Origin: Streptoverticillium olivoreticuli subsp. olivoreticuli
Lineage (GTDB): Bacteria > Actinomycetota > Actinomycetes > Streptomycetales > Streptomycetaceae
Direction: 5' to 3'
NCBI RefSeq assembly: GCF_003391135.1
Contig: NZ_CP031455.1
Span: forward strand, 7,033,501 to 7,097,500
Length of the DNA: 64,000 bases
The position numbers were made by a program, and so were the translations under genes. Below are positions 27,301 to 35,591 of the stretch, piece by piece. Each line of letters begins with the position of its first letter. Within the stretch, counting starts at the first letter, position 1. The notes beneath the pieces were generated by a model, which saw only the letters and a list, made by a program, of their open reading frames with translations, was not told where the DNA came from and did not search any database.

Positions 27301-30300
27301 CCCAGGCGGACGAGGCGCTCACAGTCGAACAGGACGTCAGCCTCCAGGAGTCGCTGGCGGACGCCAGAGCCGAGCTGGAGAACGACGTGCGGTGCGAGCT
27401 GGCTGCGGTCCGCCGCAACCTCGACCGGGTCGAGGAACTCCTGCCCCGATACCGGCGGGAGGCTGCGAATCGGCTGCGTGCCCGGCTGGACGCGCTCAAG
27501 GACGTCAGCGCGGAGGACCGCGAGCGAGTCCTGCGCAATCTGGACACCGACAGTCTGGCCACCGCGGCCGAGCTCGTCTACTTCCTGGAGCTGGGCGAGC
27601 CGGTACCGGAGATCCGGTCCGAGGACTCGCATCTGGAGGCTTTCTTCCCCGTGGTGCCCGACGCGCTGCCCGGTGGCGTGGACGCGGAGCTGGTCGAGAC
27701 CGTCCGGTCCCGTGGCCGGTACGGTGACCACGCGGTGCTGAACTACGCAGCCCTCTCGGAAGAGGAGGCCGAACGGGCCGCCGCGGCTCTGGAGCTGTGG
27801 AGCGGGCTCGCCGCGACCAAGGATCGGGTCAAGATCAACCCGCGGGAGAGCCTCACCCCGGCCCTCTCCCTGCTGGGTTACGAGGCACGGCGGGCCCGCC
27901 CCCTGGACAACCTGCCGCGTGGTAAGGACTACCGGTTCTTCGAACTGGCCGACGTACACGTCACCGGCCGTGCCTGGGCACCGGCCTTCGGGTCGCAGAT
28001 CAAGGACCGAGGAGGCAAGCTGCGCGCCCTGCTGATCTGGGGGCGCCCCGCCGCGGAGCTGCTCATCAGCCGCGCTCTGCTGGACCCCGACGAGAGCAGC
28101 CTGCTCGTCGTCCACTTCGGGACGCTGGACAGCAGGACCCGCGCCGAACTGGCCGCCGCCTCCCAGGGGGGTAAGCCCATCATGGTCGTCGACGACGCCG
28201 CCCTGGCCTACCTCACAGCTCGCGGCAACCGGCGGGTGGACGCCGCGACCGAGACACTGCTGCCGTTCTCCGCGGTGAACCCGTACATCAAGGAGAAGCG
28301 CGGTCAGATCGGCCGGGAGATGTTCTACGGTCGGGACCGCGAGCGCAAGAGCATCCACGACCCGGCGGGGACCCAGATCCTCTACGGCGGCCGGGGGCTC
28401 GGCAAGTCGGCCCTGCTCGCCGACGCGGGTGATCGCTTCGAGGAGCAGCGGCCCGGAGCGTACCGCACGCTCTATCTCAACCTTGACAAGATCGGCATCG
28501 GCAGGGGAACCGCCCTCGGTGCCGAGGCCATCTGGCCCACGCTGGACCGGGAACTCGTCAGAGAAGGTGTTCTGGAGGAGCCCCGACGCCGTGACCCTCG
28601 GCGGGAGGCGTGGCAGAGGGTCACCGACGGAATCGCCCGGTGGCTCGAGCAGGACCCCGACAGACGGCTGCTCATCCTCCTCGACGAGTGTGACCGCTTC
28701 TTCGAGGCAGATGTGCCCGAGTGCACGGAGACCCGCCGCCTGCGCGGTCTGGGCGAGGACTCACGTGGCCGGGCGAAGGTGGTCTTCGCCGGTCTGCACT
28801 CCGTGCAGCGCTTCACCCGGCTGGCCAGGAACGGCCCGTTCAGCCACCTGGCACAGACCCCCACGGTCGTCGGGCCTCTTGCCCCGCAGTTCGCGGCCGA
28901 CCTGATCGTGCACCCGATGCGTGCCCTCGGCTTCGAGTTCGCCGATGTCGATCTCGTGAACCGTGTACTCGGATTCTGCTCCTACCAGCCCTTCCTGCTG
29001 CAGATCTTCGGCAGCCGGATGGTGCAGGTCATGCAGGACAAGCGGGCGCGTGTCCCGCTCGGCCCGCCACCTTGCACGATCGAGGAATCCGACGTGGACG
29101 CGGTGGAACAGGACGCTTCGCTGCGGTCGGACATCACCGCGGCCTTCAAGGACACCCTCGCCCTTGACGACCGCTACCACGTCATCGCCAACGTCCTCGC
29201 CCAGCACGCCCGGGACAACGGCCTGGAGACCCGGCTCAGTGACCGGGAGCTGCGAGGGGAGTGCGCCGGATGGTGGCCTCGAGGCTTCGAACAGCTGGAC
29301 AGCGAAGGCTTCCGTGCCTACCTGCAGGAGATGGTCGGCCTCGGTGTCCTGGCACCGAACAACGACGGTCAGGGCTGGCACCTGAGGGGCCCCAACGCGC
29401 TGCGCATGATCGGCACCGCTCAGGAGATCGAGGCACGGTTGCTCAGGGCCGAGAGGGAGTCCCGACTGGAGGAGACTGTCGTACTGGAGAGCCGTCCGGT
29501 CCTCTCCGAGGGCAGGTCTGCCCCGCTCACCGTCAACCAGATCGACTACCTGCTGGGGGAGCGGGTCAACCAGGTCCGCGTCGTCCTCGGTACGGAGGCG
29601 ACCGGCGTCGCGGATGTGGAGCAGACCCTGCGGGAGGTCACCGGCCGGGTGGCGGGCTGGTCGGTCCCTCCGATCGGTAACGCCAATACCTTCCGCAAGG
29701 CGCTCTCCGCCGACCGCCTCGTCGGCGAACGGCGGCTGATCATCAGCGATCTCGCGCAGGGCAGTGAGAAATCCTGCCGGGAATCCCTTGAGCTGGCCAA
29801 GGGTGTCCTGCCCGATACCGCCGAGGTCACCAGGTCCGTCGTCCTGGTGTCGGGCGTGGGACAGCTCGGCCTGTGGGCCGATCTCCTCATGGGCGCCGAC
29901 GCCGACCGTGACAGCGTCATGGTGCTGCGTCGGCACGACCTGCGCAGCCTCAAGGGCTGGACGCAGCGCCACGGCCTGTACGAGACGGACGAGCGGCTGG
30001 CCCGCCTGGAGACGGCCACCGGGGGCTGGCCGGTCCTGCTCGACAGGGTCCTGGAACTGTGTGAGCGCCGTCGCGACCAGGACAGAGCGCTGCGGGACCT
30101 GGCGTCGTGGCTGGAGCAGGGCAGCGGTGCCGGGCAGTTCGTCGAAGCTGTGGGCCTTCTGGAGGACAGCACCCTTGAGACTGCCTACTCCGGCATCATC
30201 AACGAGCTCGGCACCGGGTGGCACGACGACGCCGACACCGTGATCGCTGCCGAGATGGCCGGCCTTACCCACCACGAGGCGCGACGGGCTGTCACCTGTC

Positions 30301-30395
30301 TGGAGGCCCTCCAGACGTTGGACCGGGACGGCACGCGTCTCCGCGTCGAGCCGGTCCTCCACGCGGCGCTGGGCGCGGTCGGCGCCAAGGGCTGA
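24399..30395 (+). CDS. Giant AAA/STAND-type ATPase with coiled coils
   Basis: This 1998-aa protein is an all-helical scaffold with a P-loop near its middle: Walker A GGRGLGKS near residue 1330, Walker B LLILLDECD near 1425, and the downstream helical/winged region typical of STAND or AAA_16-like ATPases (QPFLLQIFG near 1535). Before it, residues about 940-1060 are a highly charged coiled coil (TAREKKRRAELVGKEREL), and residues about 440-520 are a low-complexity acidic linker. ATG 24399 gives MTVSYPVIAKPPF. TTA codons at 25065 and 26172 imply bldA dependence. Large STAND proteins act as phage sensors or signalling hubs; here it is the last gene of the exonuclease-helicase operon. The specific role is inferred. 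Confidence 0.8.
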   Translation: MTVSYPVIAKPPFSPPDVPVDLLEELASALEGLGWNLGQALDELTTEETELALNSLGPKDRQIIMRNLGFRTVEPRRFGHVLSEQVLKRVQRLEPAHNRRHAARHLTARIMTDIDRAAEEPDSTRTGHRLAGRWGTRLLRLALFSHLQASAHDARLLVWAADHDWCGIQADEAARNAVHKAAQRVIDATPGFGLGTALHEGAAAEDMLPTTAVSDPRQPSGALLRKSAEPAEEQGRANERISLGDLASAEAELERVVGEALAAADRLRVALLDGRPPADSDLAPLAAVAPAFSGAQAMLSVIGVTGVTDRLAEIHTAIEEFRTTAERNERDARTRRVMATVLTLGCAPGSAVAGVITDARQRAGGLLAKQEWDEQDAASAHILTLLVRLVEMREQSDSSQAFTDIQRELSAAHTSYAVAAVFHEQITVAEETDATAFPEAEEPAKSEEHPERPDAGEEGQERTTASDDDTSAHVLEVQKGAESAPVERGSLAADASEPKTEPLRSASDTAVTDVAKSMASTTGTDSADGVRAKDIEPALARLIAEKRFGLAAHLSRAADGPETESVVLRLAAASTLLRSRTGSAAQLIEQSLHEWDVRKESDTDALSLILLPTLVRAALVTGVPVAGAHLRALAPQLPGALHEVATAVAERTEQSALLIAPTRAVIADVSQMEGELRAAVEGCQALLTGPRLRFQRASAMVQRWLAPTGLLGSVLTSIVGGAPDAERRADQLLESLTRRPQIEAAIDEMDGALRAPGKDGVQGAARNNVRQYLERVRDAVREWRAVKHDLVGRSEKNAWAFQSVASLRLALLELRERVADDLTAAEGSSAAMTKATALVARELFEEIFGELEAISRAPETGAEPDVQQVLDVELYKARHTPPDEKPTVDTLLEAVDRTWDEAIGHQLDRDEFSAVRTIVDLANLAVLPAAHTLTLPPERRSELTAREKKRRAELVGKERELAARLRRSQADEALTVEQDVSLQESLADARAELENDVRCELAAVRRNLDRVEELLPRYRREAANRLRARLDALKDVSAEDRERVLRNLDTDSLATAAELVYFLELGEPVPEIRSEDSHLEAFFPVVPDALPGGVDAELVETVRSRGRYGDHAVLNYAALSEEEAERAAAALELWSGLAATKDRVKINPRESLTPALSLLGYEARRARPLDNLPRGKDYRFFELADVHVTGRAWAPAFGSQIKDRGGKLRALLIWGRPAAELLISRALLDPDESSLLVVHFGTLDSRTRAELAAASQGGKPIMVVDDAALAYLTARGNRRVDAATETLLPFSAVNPYIKEKRGQIGREMFYGRDRERKSIHDPAGTQILYGGRGLGKSALLADAGDRFEEQRPGAYRTLYLNLDKIGIGRGTALGAEAIWPTLDRELVREGVLEEPRRRDPRREAWQRVTDGIARWLEQDPDRRLLILLDECDRFFEADVPECTETRRLRGLGEDSRGRAKVVFAGLHSVQRFTRLARNGPFSHLAQTPTVVGPLAPQFAADLIVHPMRALGFEFADVDLVNRVLGFCSYQPFLLQIFGSRMVQVMQDKRARVPLGPPPCTIEESDVDAVEQDASLRSDITAAFKDTLALDDRYHVIANVLAQHARDNGLETRLSDRELRGECAGWWPRGFEQLDSEGFRAYLQEMVGLGVLAPNNDGQGWHLRGPNALRMIGTAQEIEARLLRAERESRLEETVVLESRPVLSEGRSAPLTVNQIDYLLGERVNQVRVVLGTEATGVADVEQTLREVTGRVAGWSVPPIGNANTFRKALSADRLVGERRLIISDLAQGSEKSCRESLELAKGVLPDTAEVTRSVVLVSGVGQLGLWADLLMGADADRDSVMVLRRHDLRSLKGWTQRHGLYETDERLARLETATGGWPVLLDRVLELCERRRDQDRALRDLASWLEQGSGAGQFVEAVGLLEDSTLETAYSGIINELGTGWHDDADTVIAAEMAGLTHHEARRAVTCLEALQTLDRDGTRLRVEPVLHAALGAVGAKG

Positions 30396-30402
30396 TCCCC
30401 GG

Positions 30403-30431
30403 GGTGGGGCCGGGCCTCGTCCGGCCCCACC
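30403..30431. terminator. Bidirectional terminator between convergent operons
   Basis: GGTGGGGCCGG and CCGGCCCCACC form a perfect 11-bp stem around a 7-nt loop, just after the stop of the giant ATPase and about 80 bp before the stop of the convergent SF1 helicase. There is no U tract, as is usual for Streptomyces terminators. Confidence 0.7.
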
Positions 30432-30510
30432 GTCGCCCGGCGCGGGAACGTGGCGGCTCTCCCGCTTCCGGCTGCGCCGCGGCGCGCTGACCACGGGCGT
30501 GTCGCCGTGA

Positions 30511-31866
30511 TCAAGTCGCTAGAGAAGGGACCGCCACGTCTTTCAGGTGCTGCATGACCTCCTGGTGCGCCCGCCACCCGTCCGGGAACTTCGGCGGTAC
30601 GTCCAGATAGACGGGGCTGCTGCGCGGGTGGCGGTCGAGCAGGTCGGTGATGCCGGCGCGGGCCACCACGATGCAGGCGAATCGGTGGCGGGAGAGCAGG
30701 ACGCACAGGCGGCCGGTCTCCAGGTGGAAGGCGGAGGCGTCCTGGCGGCCGGACAGCGGGTGCCAGACGAGGGTGACGTCGAACTCGCGGCCCTGGAGAC
30801 GGTTGGCCGTGTCCACGGTGACGGCCGTGAGGCCGCGTTCGGCCAGCCGGGACCGGACTGCGTCCGCCTGGACCGTGCGTGCCGCGCCGATCGCGATGCG
30901 GGACTCGGCGAGCGGCTCGCCGTTGACCAGGGTGCCGCGCTCCAGGAGGCGGGCCGTTGTGGCCGCGAGTGCCTCGGCGACCTCGGGGTCGTCGTCGAGG
31001 GTGTGGCGGGCGGGCAGCTCCAGCAGGCCCCAGCCGGACTCCGCGGCGCGGGCCAGAACGGTGTCCTGCGGGGTCGTGCGGTGTGCCGTGCTGCCGTAGG
31101 TCAGGACGCGGTCGGCGGCCTTCGTGCCGGAGGTGAAGGGATAGAAGGGGTAGAACGCTCTCTCCACCAGTGGCGCCGCCATCTCGGGCAGCCGCCAGGA
31201 GACGGGCAGCTGATGGCGTTCCAGATCCGTGTTGTGGGCGAGGGTGACGTCGACGGCGTTGCGCAGCGGGTCCCAGGTCAGGCCGTGCCACCGGTCGGTG
31301 TCCACCGTGGCGAAGGGGTCCAGCTGGCCGGGGTCGCCCACGAACAGGACCCGTGAGTCCTCCGGACCGAACAGCGGGGCCGTCGCGAGCAGGGCGTCCG
31401 ACCGCATCTGATACGCCTCGTCGACGATGGCCCAGCGCCAAGGGGCGCACTTGTCGATGCTCACGTACGACCACTTCTTCGCCGTGGAGACCACCACGGG
31501 GAGGTCGCGCAGATCGGTCACGTCCTTGCTGCCCGTCACATTGGCGTGCCGTCGCACGCGTTCGGGCAGGGCGAAGTCGCTCGCATGCAGGCGGCCGAGG
31601 GCCAGGTGGGGGTACTCCCGGGCGATGTTGTCGACCAGGTCGTCGACCTGTTCATTGGTCTGCGCGACGATCATGAGCTGATGACCGGCGGCCGTGAGGT
31701 GGCCGGTGGCGCGTTTGACGAGCGTGGACTTTCCGGCGCCGGGAGGGGAGTCCACGACCACACCCCGGCCGGTTGAGGTATCCAGGCTCGCCAGGATGCC
31801 CGCCACCGCCCTGTCGGCGCGGGCGCCGGGCGTGGCATCGGTTTCGGGTGCCGGGGTGGCTGTCAT
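30511..31866 (-). CDS. SF1 helicase, Upf1/Dna2-like core
   Basis: This 451-aa protein begins almost at its P-loop (VVVDSPPGAGKST near residue 40), then has AIVDEAYQMRSD, LFVGDPGQLDPF, VSWRLPEM, VDTANRLQGREFD and LCVLLSRHR, the complete set of SF1B motifs. It lacks the stalk and 1B barrel normally placed before the P-loop. The preceding gene, coupled by a 4-nt ATGA overlap (ATG 31866), may provide these parts in trans. With the Cas4-like gene two positions upstream it looks like a Dna2-type nuclease-helicase split over three genes. That arrangement is inference; the helicase call is secure. Confidence 0.85.
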   Translation of the reverse strand: MTATPAPETDATPGARADRAVAGILASLDTSTGRGVVVDSPPGAGKSTLVKRATGHLTAAGHQLMIVAQTNEQVDDLVDNIAREYPHLALGRLHASDFALPERVRRHANVTGSKDVTDLRDLPVVVSTAKKWSYVSIDKCAPWRWAIVDEAYQMRSDALLATAPLFGPEDSRVLFVGDPGQLDPFATVDTDRWHGLTWDPLRNAVDVTLAHNTDLERHQLPVSWRLPEMAAPLVERAFYPFYPFTSGTKAADRVLTYGSTAHRTTPQDTVLARAAESGWGLLELPARHTLDDDPEVAEALAATTARLLERGTLVNGEPLAESRIAIGAARTVQADAVRSRLAERGLTAVTVDTANRLQGREFDVTLVWHPLSGRQDASAFHLETGRLCVLLSRHRFACIVVARAGITDLLDRHPRSSPVYLDVPPKFPDGWRAHQEVMQHLKDVAVPSLAT

Positions 31867-33374
31867 TCCCAGATCTCCTCCGCGTCGTCGTCCGTGGGTT
31901 CGTACGGCTGCGGCGGGCCGCCGTGCGTCCATGGGGTGCCCTCCTCGGCGGGCAGGACGGACGGCATGCTCTTGGGATCGACAGAGGTGTACGTGACGGT
32001 CTCGCCCACCTCGGCCAGCGTCCCTGGCGGAGCCGGCGGCTTCCGTTTGCTGAAGCCGCCGTTCAGCTGGATCACCACGGCGTGGATGTCACCCTCAGGA
32101 TGGACCTCGATGATCTCGCCCGGCTGACCGGGGCGCGCCGGGCACTTGACTCCCTTGCCCACAGCGAGGCGTATCGGCATCTCGCCGCGCACGGTGATCG
32201 TCGGGCGCCACAGCGTGGACCCGGGGCGCGCGCCCGGGACGGTACGGTCCTCCTCCCGGGCCACGACCACACCGGTGAAGGCCTCACCCGTCAGCTCGTA
32301 CTCCGCCATCACCAGCGGGTCGTCGTACGCCCGCTCGGCGTCGTACCGCGTCCCCGCCTCCTCCAGGCGCGCGAGACGCCGGGCCGCACCGACGGCGTGG
32401 TCACGGCGGGCCTGCGGGCGGCCGTCCTCGTCGAGGTAGGCCGCGTACTCGGAGAAAAGGCGCCGGTCGTACGCCCATCGTTCCGCGACGTGCTCACCGG
32501 GAGGCAAGGCACGCAGTAGGTCCACACCGCACCACACCAGTCGCCAGGTGGGCAGCATCTGGGCATACAGCTCGTTGTCGATCTGACGGCCTGCCGCTTC
32601 CCGTCCGCGGCCTTCCCCCGCCTCGTCGTAGCGGGATATCAGCTCGTCCAGGGTGCGGTCGAAGACCGGGTCGGTCGCCGGTCCCGCGGGCGGCCACCGC
32701 AGCGGGTCCTCCTCCGTCTCCCGCGCGGCCTCGGCGCCGTCGCGTCCGGGAGGGGGATCGATCCAGGCGAGCAGCGACGCCAGGTGCGAGTCCTCGGAAG
32801 GGCTTTGCCCGGTGGCCCAGTTGGCGGCGAGCAGCCGGGTTCCTGCCTGCAGCAGGCAGGAACCCGGGAACTCCGCCCGGTCGGCGAACCAGGTCAGCCA
32901 CTTGCCGAGGGCGGGCACCGACGGGTCCACGGCATGCGGTCCCTCGGCGGCGCGCAGCCTGGTCAGCCGGCCGAGCAGCCGGACGTACGCGATGCCTTCA
33001 CCGTTCGGCACGAGGAGCTGTGGCGCACGCAGGAACCGTGCGCGCTCCTCCTTCTCCTTGCCACGCCCGACGGTGTACGTCTCCGTCTCCGCCGTACGGC
33101 ACGTCTCGATGTACGGCAGCAGGAGCGCCGCGAGGCGTTCGACGAAACGGAAACGCTCGGCACGGTCACGTGGTTGCCGCACCGTCAGGAGAACGGGATG
33201 GTCCGGGTCCGTTCCGGCGAGGGCGGCCAGCGGAGCGCAGGCCTCGCCGGCGAGTGTCAGCGGCACCAGGACGAAGGGGCGGGCGTCCATGTGCTCATGA
33301 CGCACCGTCGTCAGTCGTTCGGCGTGCCCGGTCTCGGCGGCCCGCAGGCCGGCCACGGCGGCGAGCGTGCTCAT
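31863..33374 (-). CDS. Unknown 503-aa partner of the SF1 helicase
   Basis: The protein is coupled by ATGA overlaps at both ends, to the Cas4-like gene upstream and the SF1 helicase downstream. The N-terminal 330 residues are helical without recognisable motifs. The C-terminal 150 residues are beta-rich (TLWRPTITVRGEMPIRLAVG, then GEIIEVHPEGDIHAVVIQL), suggesting an OB or SH3-like barrel such as domain 1B of Upf1-like helicases. I infer an accessory subunit of the helicase. A perfect 31-nt palindrome lies inside its coding sequence at 32836-32866. Confidence 0.75.
   Translation of the reverse strand: MSTLAAVAGLRAAETGHAERLTTVRHEHMDARPFVLVPLTLAGEACAPLAALAGTDPDHPVLLTVRQPRDRAERFRFVERLAALLLPYIETCRTAETETYTVGRGKEKEERARFLRAPQLLVPNGEGIAYVRLLGRLTRLRAAEGPHAVDPSVPALGKWLTWFADRAEFPGSCLLQAGTRLLAANWATGQSPSEDSHLASLLAWIDPPPGRDGAEAARETEEDPLRWPPAGPATDPVFDRTLDELISRYDEAGEGRGREAAGRQIDNELYAQMLPTWRLVWCGVDLLRALPPGEHVAERWAYDRRLFSEYAAYLDEDGRPQARRDHAVGAARRLARLEEAGTRYDAERAYDDPLVMAEYELTGEAFTGVVVAREEDRTVPGARPGSTLWRPTITVRGEMPIRLAVGKGVKCPARPGQPGEIIEVHPEGDIHAVVIQLNGGFSKRKPPAPPGTLAEVGETVTYTSVDPKSMPSVLPAEEGTPWTHGGPPQPYEPTDDDAEEIWE
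32836..32866. repeat. Perfect 15-bp inverted repeat inside a coding region
   Basis: CGGGTTCCTGCCTGC is followed by a single A and its exact reverse complement. It lies wholly within the 503-aa gene, encoding part of PGSCLLQAGTR. A chance perfect 15-bp stem inside a gene is uncommon even at high GC. It could be a protein-binding site, an RNA hairpin that reduces expression of the downstream helicase, or a scar of a small mobile sequence. Confidence 0.5.
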
Positions 33375-34495
33375 GCGACGTCACCTCGGCGCAGTCGGCG
33401 TAGCCGCTCGGCGGCGCGCAGTCGGGTGATGGCGGCTTCCTCGGTGGGACCTGGCGCGTGCGTTCCGTCGAGGTAACCGAGGGCGGTGCGGGTGGAGTCG
33501 ACGCCGGGGAGGGCGTTGCGCACCATGCCGCCCAGACGGGCGGGGGAGGCGCAGTCCGTGGCCTCGTCCCGGCAGTAGCGCGCCATCTCGCAGAAGGACA
33601 GGCAATCGGGCGTGTAGGAGGCGTCCAGCGCTTCCACGGACGCCCCGAGTTCGGACTCGGCGCGGTCGGTGTCGAGGGTGGCCGACGGTGGCAGGGCGAG
33701 TGCCAGCTGGTCGGCGCGGCGCAGCCGGGTCAGCTGGAAGCGCAGGGCGTCGAGTTCCTGCCGGAGGTCCACCAGACGGCCGTAGGGCCGGTTGGAGAAG
33801 TCCTTCGGGCAGATGAGCAGGAATTCGTGGGCGATCTGCCCGGTGTCCAGGCCGAGGGCTTCGAAGGTGCGGTGCAGCGCGAGCACGGACACGGCGGCCT
33901 GCTTCGCCGTCTGTGCGACGGCTGTCGGGTTCGCCTGTCCGTCGATCGCGGGGAACGAGCGGATCTCGGACACGTAGAACTTGCCGCCGACGCGGTGGGT
34001 CAGGGCGTGAGGCTCCAGGCAGGCCGTCTGTCCGGCGACCTCCAGGGTCAGCACGGGCCGGTCGAGGATCAGGCGCTCGTCGCTGCCGGAAGCCAGATGG
34101 CCGAGGAGACGGCGGGTCTCGTTCGCCCGTCGCGCGAGAGAGGTGTCGCCGCCCACTTCGTTCAGGTCGGCGACCGCGGCCTCCTCGACGGGGGTGCCGA
34201 GCTCCTCGCGCAGCAGGCGGATGAGCTCCGCGTAGCCGCCCCATTTCACCAGCGTCTCGAAATCCCGCTCGCGTGCGATCGCGAAGGGGGACTGGCCGAA
34301 ACGCGGTTCGTATCCCATGCGTTGGGCCAGGACGGCCTTGTCGATGCCGGCGGCGTCCAGTACGGCGCGCCGGGAGCAGGCCGGGTTGGCGGTGAGGGCA
34401 GTGATCTTGCGCGCGGTGTATGCCTGAGGAGGGCGCGGACCGCGCAGCGCGGCGAGCCTGTCGTCGGGGGGCTCGTAGGGGTGCTGCGGAGGCAT
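33371..34495 (-). CDS. Cas4/RecB-like protein with altered nuclease core
   Basis: The 374-aa protein has the layout of RecB/Cas4-family nucleases: SPFAIARERDFE (motif I acidic residue), a central strand pair, and a C-terminal cysteine group C..MARYC.....C near residue 310. The core expected to read D...ExK reads LEPHALTHRVGG then VSEIRSF, i.e. His in place of Asp and Arg in place of Lys. It may thus be catalytically weak or serve as a DNA-binding subunit. ATG 34495 is followed by coupled downstream genes (unknown protein, SF1 helicase). Tandem 10-bp repeats lie just upstream. Confidence 0.7.
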   Translation of the reverse strand: MPPQHPYEPPDDRLAALRGPRPPQAYTARKITALTANPACSRRAVLDAAGIDKAVLAQRMGYEPRFGQSPFAIARERDFETLVKWGGYAELIRLLREELGTPVEEAAVADLNEVGGDTSLARRANETRRLLGHLASGSDERLILDRPVLTLEVAGQTACLEPHALTHRVGGKFYVSEIRSFPAIDGQANPTAVAQTAKQAAVSVLALHRTFEALGLDTGQIAHEFLLICPKDFSNRPYGRLVDLRQELDALRFQLTRLRRADQLALALPPSATLDTDRAESELGASVEALDASYTPDCLSFCEMARYCRDEATDCASPARLGGMVRNALPGVDSTRTALGYLDGTHAPGPTEEAAITRLRAAERLRRLRRGDVA

Positions 34496-34510
34496 CTTCT
34501 CTTCTTACAC

Positions 34511-34530
34511 GGAGTTCTACGGAGTTCTGT
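34511..34530 (-). promoter_or_regulatory. Tandem 10-bp repeat upstream of the Cas4-like gene
   Basis: Read on the minus strand, AGAACTCCGT is repeated twice in tandem directly upstream of the Cas4-like gene, in the 64-bp gap after the coiled-coil gene. The 10-bp period and the CTCC core recall the TCCAA iterons of the flanking operons, although the bases differ. It may be a variant of the same operator. Confidence 0.4.
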
Positions 34531-34559
34531 GGCGGTACCGAAAGATTCCGGTGTGCGGT

Positions 34560-35450
34560 TCAGCGGGTTGCGCCACCCGCGTCGCGCAGGGTGTCGTGCA
34601 GCGGAGCGGCTCCGAAGAGCTGTTGCCCTTCGGTGAGTTGGGTGCGTGCGCGCTCCGCGGACGCACGGCGTTGGGCGTTGTCCGACTCCTGGTGTACCGC
34701 CGCCTCGAGATGCGCGGCGGAGATCACCCGCTCGGGATCGAGGTCGTCACTGTCGTACGCGCCGGGAATGTTGAGCGCGAAACGGTGCAGCAGCTGCCAG
34801 GCGGTGTCCGACGGAGGGTGCCCCGCCGCGCTGAGCCGCTGGATCTGTTCGGCGGTGCCGATGGCGTGGGTCAGGAAGTCGGCACGCTGGCTGAGCGGGG
34901 CGATGATGCGCCGCTCCAGGGGCCAGACCGATACGGCCAGCAGGCCGCGTGCGGGCGTCAGGCGGTCATGGGTGAGGGCCGCGCAGATGTAGTAGGGCCG
35001 GGCGTATCCCTGCGCACCGAAGGACCGTTCTTCGTCGCGGCGGAGTGAGGCGAGCTTGGTGGCGACGAGCGGTTCCGCGGAGAACGCCTCGTACACGGAC
35101 GAGATGAGTTTCGGGGAGGCCGGTGCGCCGAGCAGCGTGAGTGCCTGGTGGACCTGTTCCCGGATGGGAACGGCGCCCTGTGTGGATCGTTTTTCCTGCC
35201 GCCCCCACCGGGCGGGAGGTGTCGACGGCGCCGGCTCGGGCGGGGTGGCGTTCCTGGCGGCCCGTTCCTCGCCGGACGTGGTGCCGGCCGCTTCCTCGGC
35301 GTCAAGCGCCTGCTCCCAGGCGGTCTCCGCCTCCCGCAGTTCACCGCGGATGCGGGAAGCGGCGGTGTTGTCGCGGGCGCGCCGCGCCTCGCGCAGCAGG
35401 GCGCGTAGTTGCGATAGCTGCTCCTCCAGCTCCTCCAGCGATGCGGTCAT
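34560..35450 (-). CDS. Coiled-coil protein divergent from the pPIWI_RE operon
   Basis: The 296-aa protein starts MTASLEELEEQLSQLRALL, a clear N-terminal coiled coil over about 45 residues, followed by a proline-rich linker and a helical domain (PYYICAALTHDRLTPARGLL near residue 145). No catalytic motif is seen. It is the first gene of the minus-strand group and shares its upstream region with the divergent Cas4-like/pPIWI_RE operon, including the TCCAA iterons 31 bp before its ATG. A role as regulator or assembly factor is possible but unproven. Confidence 0.75.
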   Translation of the reverse strand: MTASLEELEEQLSQLRALLREARRARDNTAASRIRGELREAETAWEQALDAEEAAGTTSGEERAARNATPPEPAPSTPPARWGRQEKRSTQGAVPIREQVHQALTLLGAPASPKLISSVYEAFSAEPLVATKLASLRRDEERSFGAQGYARPYYICAALTHDRLTPARGLLAVSVWPLERRIIAPLSQRADFLTHAIGTAEQIQRLSAAGHPPSDTAWQLLHRFALNIPGAYDSDDLDPERVISAAHLEAAVHQESDNAQRRASAERARTQLTEGQQLFGAAPLHDTLRDAGGATR

Positions 35451-35480
35451 GCGCGCAGCATACCTTCTGGACCATTGAAT

Positions 35481-35505
35481 TCCAAGAACCTCCAAAGATT
35501 TCCAA
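35481..35505 (+). promoter_or_regulatory. Three TCCAA iterons in the divergent pPIWI_RE promoter region
   Basis: TCCAA occurs at 35481, 35491 and 35501, exactly 10 bp apart. The block lies between the divergent coiled-coil gene (start 35450) and the Cas4-like gene (start 35592), with a TACGCT -10-like element at about 35516. It matches the iterons at 15834-15848 in motif, spacing and distance to the -10-like box. A common regulator of both operons is the simplest reading. Confidence 0.65.
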
Positions 35506-35591
35506 TGTTCTGCGCTACGCTCGGCGGCACACGGCCCTCCGAGAGCTCGGACGGGCCGCTGAACTCTGCATTCCTGCAGGAAGGGTGGGAC

